A DNA stretch of 64,000 nt. Origin: CAVLDP01 sp963661945 (GTDB taxonomy: Bacteria; Bacillota; Clostridia; Lachnospirales; Lachnospiraceae). The DNA lies in NCBI GenBank assembly GCA_963661945.1, contig CAVLDP010000001.1, forward strand, positions 1-64,000, read 5' to 3'. The notes below the pieces were generated by a model. The model saw nothing but the letters and a program-made list of their open reading frames with translations. It was not told the DNA's origin and did not search any database. Shown piece after piece: positions 60,538-64,000 of the stretch. A program made the position numbers and the translations under genes. Positions within the stretch are counted from its first letter, which is position 1. The number at the start of each line of letters is the position of its first letter.

Positions 60538-62649
60538 ATGGATGTAAGCCAGTATCTTGACATTTTTATTGACGAAACAAGTGAACACATTCAGTCCTTG
60601 AGTGACGGAATCATGATTCTTGAGAAGGAACCAGATAATAAGGACACGATTAATGAGATTTTCCGTGCAGCACACTCTCTTAAGGGTATGGCTGGTACCA
60701 TGGGCTTTAAGCGTATGCAGCGCTTAACTCATGATATGGAAAATGTATTCCAGGAAGTTAGAAATGATAACGTAAAAATCGATTCTTCCATGATTGATTT
60801 GCTTTTTAACTGCCTGGATGCGATCGAGAAGTATCTGGATACTGTGAAAGCTACTTCTGATGAAGGTACAGAAGAGAATGAAGCACTTATTGCGAGATTA
60901 AATGATTATCTGTCAGGCGAAGGAAGCCCTGCTCCTGCAAGTGCTCCAGCCGAAGCACCAAAGGAAGAGACTGTATCAGAAGAGACTTCTGATGAAGCAG
61001 CCTATAAGACACTTAATCTTGAAGAAGAGGACGTATCTAAGCTTCAGAAGGCTAAGGACTCTGGTCTTCTGCTTTATGGCTTTACTGTTAGCGTTCAGAA
61101 GGAATGTCTGCTTAAGGCTGCCAGAGCATTTCTGGTATTTAAGGCAGTCGAAGATTTTGGCGAGATATTAGTATATAGCCCTTCTTCACAGGATATTGAG
61201 GACGAGAAATTTGATTTAACCTTCAATTTTATTGTTGGTTCCAATTCAGAAATAGATCCAATCGTGAAGGCAGTATCTGCAGTTTCTGAGATTGATACTG
61301 TAAACGCTGGTCCTGTTGAACCAGAGGATTATACTGACAAGAAGGATTCCGTAGAGGAAGTCAAGGAAGAAGTCAAGGAGGAAGCTCCAGAAGCTAAGGA
61401 AGAGAGTGCAGCTCCTGCTCCAGCACCTCAGGCAGCTCCAGCTAAGGCACAGTCCAAGGCTCCAGCACAGGCAAAGCAGAATAAGCCGGTTGCAGCAAGA
61501 ACGGTTCGTGTAGATATTGAGAAGCTTGATTCTCTTATGAATCAGGTGTCCGAGCTTATTATCGCGAAGAACTCACTTGTATCTATTAGTGCATCAGAAT
61601 CCAGTGAATATGATAATCAGTCCTTCCATGAGCAGATTGAATATCTGGAGAGAATCACTACGAATCTTCATGAATCTGTTATGAAGGTTCGAATGGTTCC
61701 TATCGAGAGCACGGTAAATAAGTTCCCTCGTATGATTCGTGACCTATCCAGAAAGCTTGATAAGCCAATGGAACTATATATGTCTGGTGAGGATACAGAG
61801 CTTGACCGTACTGTTGTTGATCAGATTGGTGATCCACTTCAGCATCTTCTTCGTAATTCTGCAGATCATGGTATTGAGTCTCCTGAGGTTCGTTTGCAGA
61901 ATGGCAAGCCTGAAAAGGGTAGCATTTGGCTGACTGCATTCCAGGAAGGCAATAATGTCATCATCCAGGTTAAGGATGATGGTGCAGGTATTGATACTGA
62001 GAGCGTCAAGAGGAAAGCAATTGAGAGAGGCATTGTATCTGCAGAGGAAGCAGAGAATCTGTCTCAGAAGGAAATCATTAACTTCTTATTCATGCCTTCC
62101 TTCTCTATGGCCAAGAAGATTACAGATATTTCTGGTCGAGGCGTTGGACTTGATGTTGTTAAGTCTAATATTGAAGCCCTTGGCGGTGATGTAGAAGTAA
62201 AATCCGAGATGGGATTTGGTTCAACATTTACCGTAAGACTTCCACTTACACTTGCAATCATTCAGGCTCTGATGGTTGAAGTGAGAGATGAAAAATACGC
62301 AATTGCTCTGGGATCAATTCAGAATATTGAGAATATTCCTGTTAGCGAGATTAAGTATGTTCAGGCTAAGGAAGTGATTCATTTAAGAGGTCTTGTTATT
62401 CCTCTGATTCGCTTAGATGAACTTCTTGACAGCGAGCCGAAGGATGATGATCCAGAGAATATTGTTGTAGTTGTTGTGAAGAAGGGCGATTCTTACGCAG
62501 GTATTGTAGTAGATAACCTGATTGGCCAGCAGGAAATCGTTATTAAATCACTCGGCAACGTTCTTGACAATAATAAGATTATTAGTGGCGCTACAATTCT
62601 TGGTGATGGCGAAGTTGCACTGATCCTTGATATTAATGCATTATTTTAA
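60538..62649 (+). CDS. cheA: Chemotaxis histidine kinase CheA
   Basis: The 703-residue kinase has all five domains: HPt with the phospho-acceptor H46 (FRAAHSLKGMAG), a P2 CheY-docking domain (about 158-260), an Ala/Pro/Lys-rich linker (about 265-320), dimerisation and ATPase domains (HLLRNSADHGIE; VKDDGAGID; GRGVGLDVVK), and the CheW-like C-terminal domain (about 565-700). It phosphorylates CheY. Its own target pathway to the receiverless CheB is unclear. It starts four bases after cheB. Confidence 0.97.
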   Translation: MDVSQYLDIFIDETSEHIQSLSDGIMILEKEPDNKDTINEIFRAAHSLKGMAGTMGFKRMQRLTHDMENVFQEVRNDNVKIDSSMIDLLFNCLDAIEKYLDTVKATSDEGTEENEALIARLNDYLSGEGSPAPASAPAEAPKEETVSEETSDEAAYKTLNLEEEDVSKLQKAKDSGLLLYGFTVSVQKECLLKAARAFLVFKAVEDFGEILVYSPSSQDIEDEKFDLTFNFIVGSNSEIDPIVKAVSAVSEIDTVNAGPVEPEDYTDKKDSVEEVKEEVKEEAPEAKEESAAPAPAPQAAPAKAQSKAPAQAKQNKPVAARTVRVDIEKLDSLMNQVSELIIAKNSLVSISASESSEYDNQSFHEQIEYLERITTNLHESVMKVRMVPIESTVNKFPRMIRDLSRKLDKPMELYMSGEDTELDRTVVDQIGDPLQHLLRNSADHGIESPEVRLQNGKPEKGSIWLTAFQEGNNVIIQVKDDGAGIDTESVKRKAIERGIVSAEEAENLSQKEIINFLFMPSFSMAKKITDISGRGVGLDVVKSNIEALGGDVEVKSEMGFGSTFTVRLPLTLAIIQALMVEVRDEKYAIALGSIQNIENIPVSEIKYVQAKEVIHLRGLVIPLIRLDELLDSEPKDDDPENIVVVVVKKGDSYAGIVVDNLIGQQEIVIKSLGNVLDNNKIISGATILGDGEVALILDINALF

Positions 62650-62663
62650 GTGGGGGTGACAAG

Positions 62664-63131
62664 ATGAGCGATAGGAATGAACTTGAGTTAGTAGAAGAAG
62701 AGAAGATTCAGTATATTGTCGTTAAGATTGGCAATGAGCAGTATGGTCTTGACATCTCCTATGTAGACAATATTGTTCGTATGCAGAAGATTACACGAGT
62801 TCCAAAGTCACCGGAGCATTACAAGGGTGTCATTAACCTTCGTGGTGAGGTGGTTCCAGTAATGAGTATCCGCCTTAAGATGGATTTGGACGAGGATGTA
62901 ATCACGAATGCGTCAAGAATTATCATCCTGAAGCTGGAAGTTCAGGGATATATCGGTATTATTGTAGATGAGGTAAAGGAAGTAGTATCTCTTGGTCAAA
63001 ATGATATCGATCAGAACGCACAGAGTAAGAAGGAAAATGTCAACTTTATCACTGGTATTGGTAAGAATGGCGATGAACTCATCTCTATTCTAGATATCAA
63101 TGCAGTTACAGAAGAAGCGGATCAGGCATAA
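62664..63131 (+). CDS. cheW: Chemotaxis coupling protein CheW
   Basis: The 155-residue protein consists of two SH3-like beta barrels. YIVVKIGNEQYGLDISYVDNIV and GVINLRGEVVPVMSIRLKM are CheW signatures. It links chemoreceptors to CheA. It begins 15 bases after cheA, behind GGGGGTGA. Confidence 0.96.
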   Translation: MSDRNELELVEEEKIQYIVVKIGNEQYGLDISYVDNIVRMQKITRVPKSPEHYKGVINLRGEVVPVMSIRLKMDLDEDVITNASRIIILKLEVQGYIGIIVDEVKEVVSLGQNDIDQNAQSKKENVNFITGIGKNGDELISILDINAVTEEADQA

Positions 63132-63144
63132 GAAGGATTAATAT

Positions 63145-63765
63145 ATGGGAAATCATAACTTAGAAGAAATCAATGATATGTATTTGGATATTCTTCGTGA
63201 AATAGGTAATATTGGCGCAGGTAATGCGACAACTGCTATTTCTAATATGTTGAATCTTCGAATTGATATGAGTGTTCCACAGGTTGAACTTATGCCAGTG
63301 GAGAAGATTGGTGGAGCTATAGGAGCTGAGGACGAGGTTATCGTTGGAATCATGCTTGGCGTCGAGATGGATATCGACGGTAGTATGATGTTCCTCATGG
63401 ATATGGCTTCCGCTCATCATTTGGTAAACCGATTGATGGGCAGGGATTATGATTTTTATCAGGAATTTGATGATATGGATTTATCAGCCTTACGGGAGAT
63501 TGGCAATATTATCGCAAGTTCCTACTTGTCTGCTTTGTCAGGCTTAACAAAACTTACAATTTCACCTACAGTACCTTTTCTTGCAATTGATATGGCAGGT
63601 GCAATTCTTTCGGTGCCAGCGGTACAGTTTGGCATCATGGGGGATAAGGCTCTTCTGATTAAGACAGCATTCGACGATGAGGTTGCTATCAATGGCTACT
63701 TCATTTTGATGCCAGAAGAGGAAGGTTACGAGAAGATTCTCGAGGCACTTGGTGTTCATTTGTAA
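63145..63765 (+). CDS. cheC: CheY-P phosphatase CheC
   Basis: The 206-residue protein has two phosphatase sites of the E-x-x-N type: REIGNIGAGNATTAISNML (near residue 18) and REIGNIIASSYLSALSGLT (near residue 118). CheC removes phosphate from CheY and binds CheD. Its place before cheD fits the pair's known partnership. Confidence 0.95.
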   Translation: MGNHNLEEINDMYLDILREIGNIGAGNATTAISNMLNLRIDMSVPQVELMPVEKIGGAIGAEDEVIVGIMLGVEMDIDGSMMFLMDMASAHHLVNRLMGRDYDFYQEFDDMDLSALREIGNIIASSYLSALSGLTKLTISPTVPFLAIDMAGAILSVPAVQFGIMGDKALLIKTAFDDEVAINGYFILMPEEEGYEKILEALGVHL

Positions 63766-63777
63766 GAGGATATTATT

Positions 63778-64000
63778 ATGGGTCAAATGATCAAGGTTGG
63801 CATGGCTGATCTAAATATTTGTAAAGCACCGGATGCGCTTACGACAATTGGACTTGGCTCATGTATCGGAATTGCTATCTATGATCCGACGACGAAGATT
63901 TCAGGGCTTGCTCATATTATGTTGCCGGACAGTACGCAGATTAGAAACAATTCCAATATAGCCAAATTTGCTGACACTGGCATTCAGAAGCTTTATGATG
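63778..64000 (+). CDS. cheD: Chemoreceptor glutamine deamidase CheD (cut by window end)
   Basis: The first 74 residues are visible. The catalytic Cys is C29 in IGLGSCIGIAIYD and the His is H46 in GLAHIMLPDS, both conserved in CheD, which deamidates receptor glutamines and is held back by CheC. The gene starts 12 bases after cheC, behind AAGAGGA, and runs out of the window, so its completeness is unknown. Confidence 0.93.
   Translation, partial: MGQMIKVGMADLNICKAPDALTTIGLGSCIGIAIYDPTTKISGLAHIMLPDSTQIRNNSNIAKFADTGIQKLYD

Noticed and set aside
1..64000. CRISPR array, tRNA, rRNA, IS element or prophage
   Set aside because: I found no regularly spaced repeats, cloverleaf-like sequences, transposase or phage proteins; gaps between genes are short and accounted for.

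Overview
The window looks like chromosomal DNA of a motile Gram-positive anaerobe of the Clostridia, most likely the family Lachnospiraceae. I judge this from the low-to-moderate GC, strong AGGAGG-type ribosome sites, consensus sigma-A promoters, the clostridial fla/che gene order, CodY, an NfnAB-type transhydrogenase, and proteins I associate from memory with Lachnospiraceae (DUF5717, DUF5716, DUF5662, DUF1292). The genus cannot be fixed from the sequence alone. Almost everything is coding, and no gene-free stretch exceeds 300 bases. I see no tRNA, rRNA, CRISPR array, insertion sequence or prophage gene.

The left part (1-13.4 kb) is housekeeping and metal or redox genes: a rhomboid-like membrane protein with a zinc ribbon, glnS, a DUF2225 protein, a family 2 glycosyltransferase, a 55-residue protein, queT behind a class I preQ1 riboswitch, argS, two different CobW/COG0523 GTPases (one with a long His-rich metal-binding segment, one fused to a DUF1980-like domain), nfnA-nfnB, and a leftward HisC/CobD-like aminotransferase.

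From 13.4 to 20.3 kb lies a tight run of four large uncharacterised genes: a 1190-residue helical-repeat protein with beta-sandwich modules (DUF5717-like), a divergent Hsp70/actin-like protein (DUF5716-like), a TPR protein, and a membrane-anchored coiled-coil protein. They are followed without a break by gltX and a UvrD-like helicase. This run is the best candidate for an undescribed system.

From 23.6 to 34.1 kb come DUF1292 (leftward), a GH13-fold protein that has lost its catalytic residues, a DUF5662 protein, trpS, an RluA-type pseudouridine synthase (leftward), and yifB-dprA-topA-codY. A good match to the CodY operator sits inside the promoter of this last group.

The right half (34.2-64 kb) is a continuous flagellar and chemotaxis locus: flgB-flgC-fliE-fliF-fliG-fliH-fliI-fliJ-(motE-like)-fliK-flgD-(TIGR02530-like)-flgE, a terminator, then motA-motB-fliL-fliM-fliY-cheY-fliO-fliP-fliQ-fliR-flhB-flhA-flhF-flhG-PilZ, and after a short gap cheB-cheA-cheW-cheC-cheD, with cheD cut by the window end. 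These encode the basal body, export gate and ATPase, hook, stator, switch, placement GTPases, a c-di-GMP receptor and the adaptation enzymes. The order dprA-topA-codY-flgB matches the Bacillus subtilis chromosome minus trmFO, xerC and hslVU. CodY is the only nutrient sensor in view, directly upstream of the motility genes.
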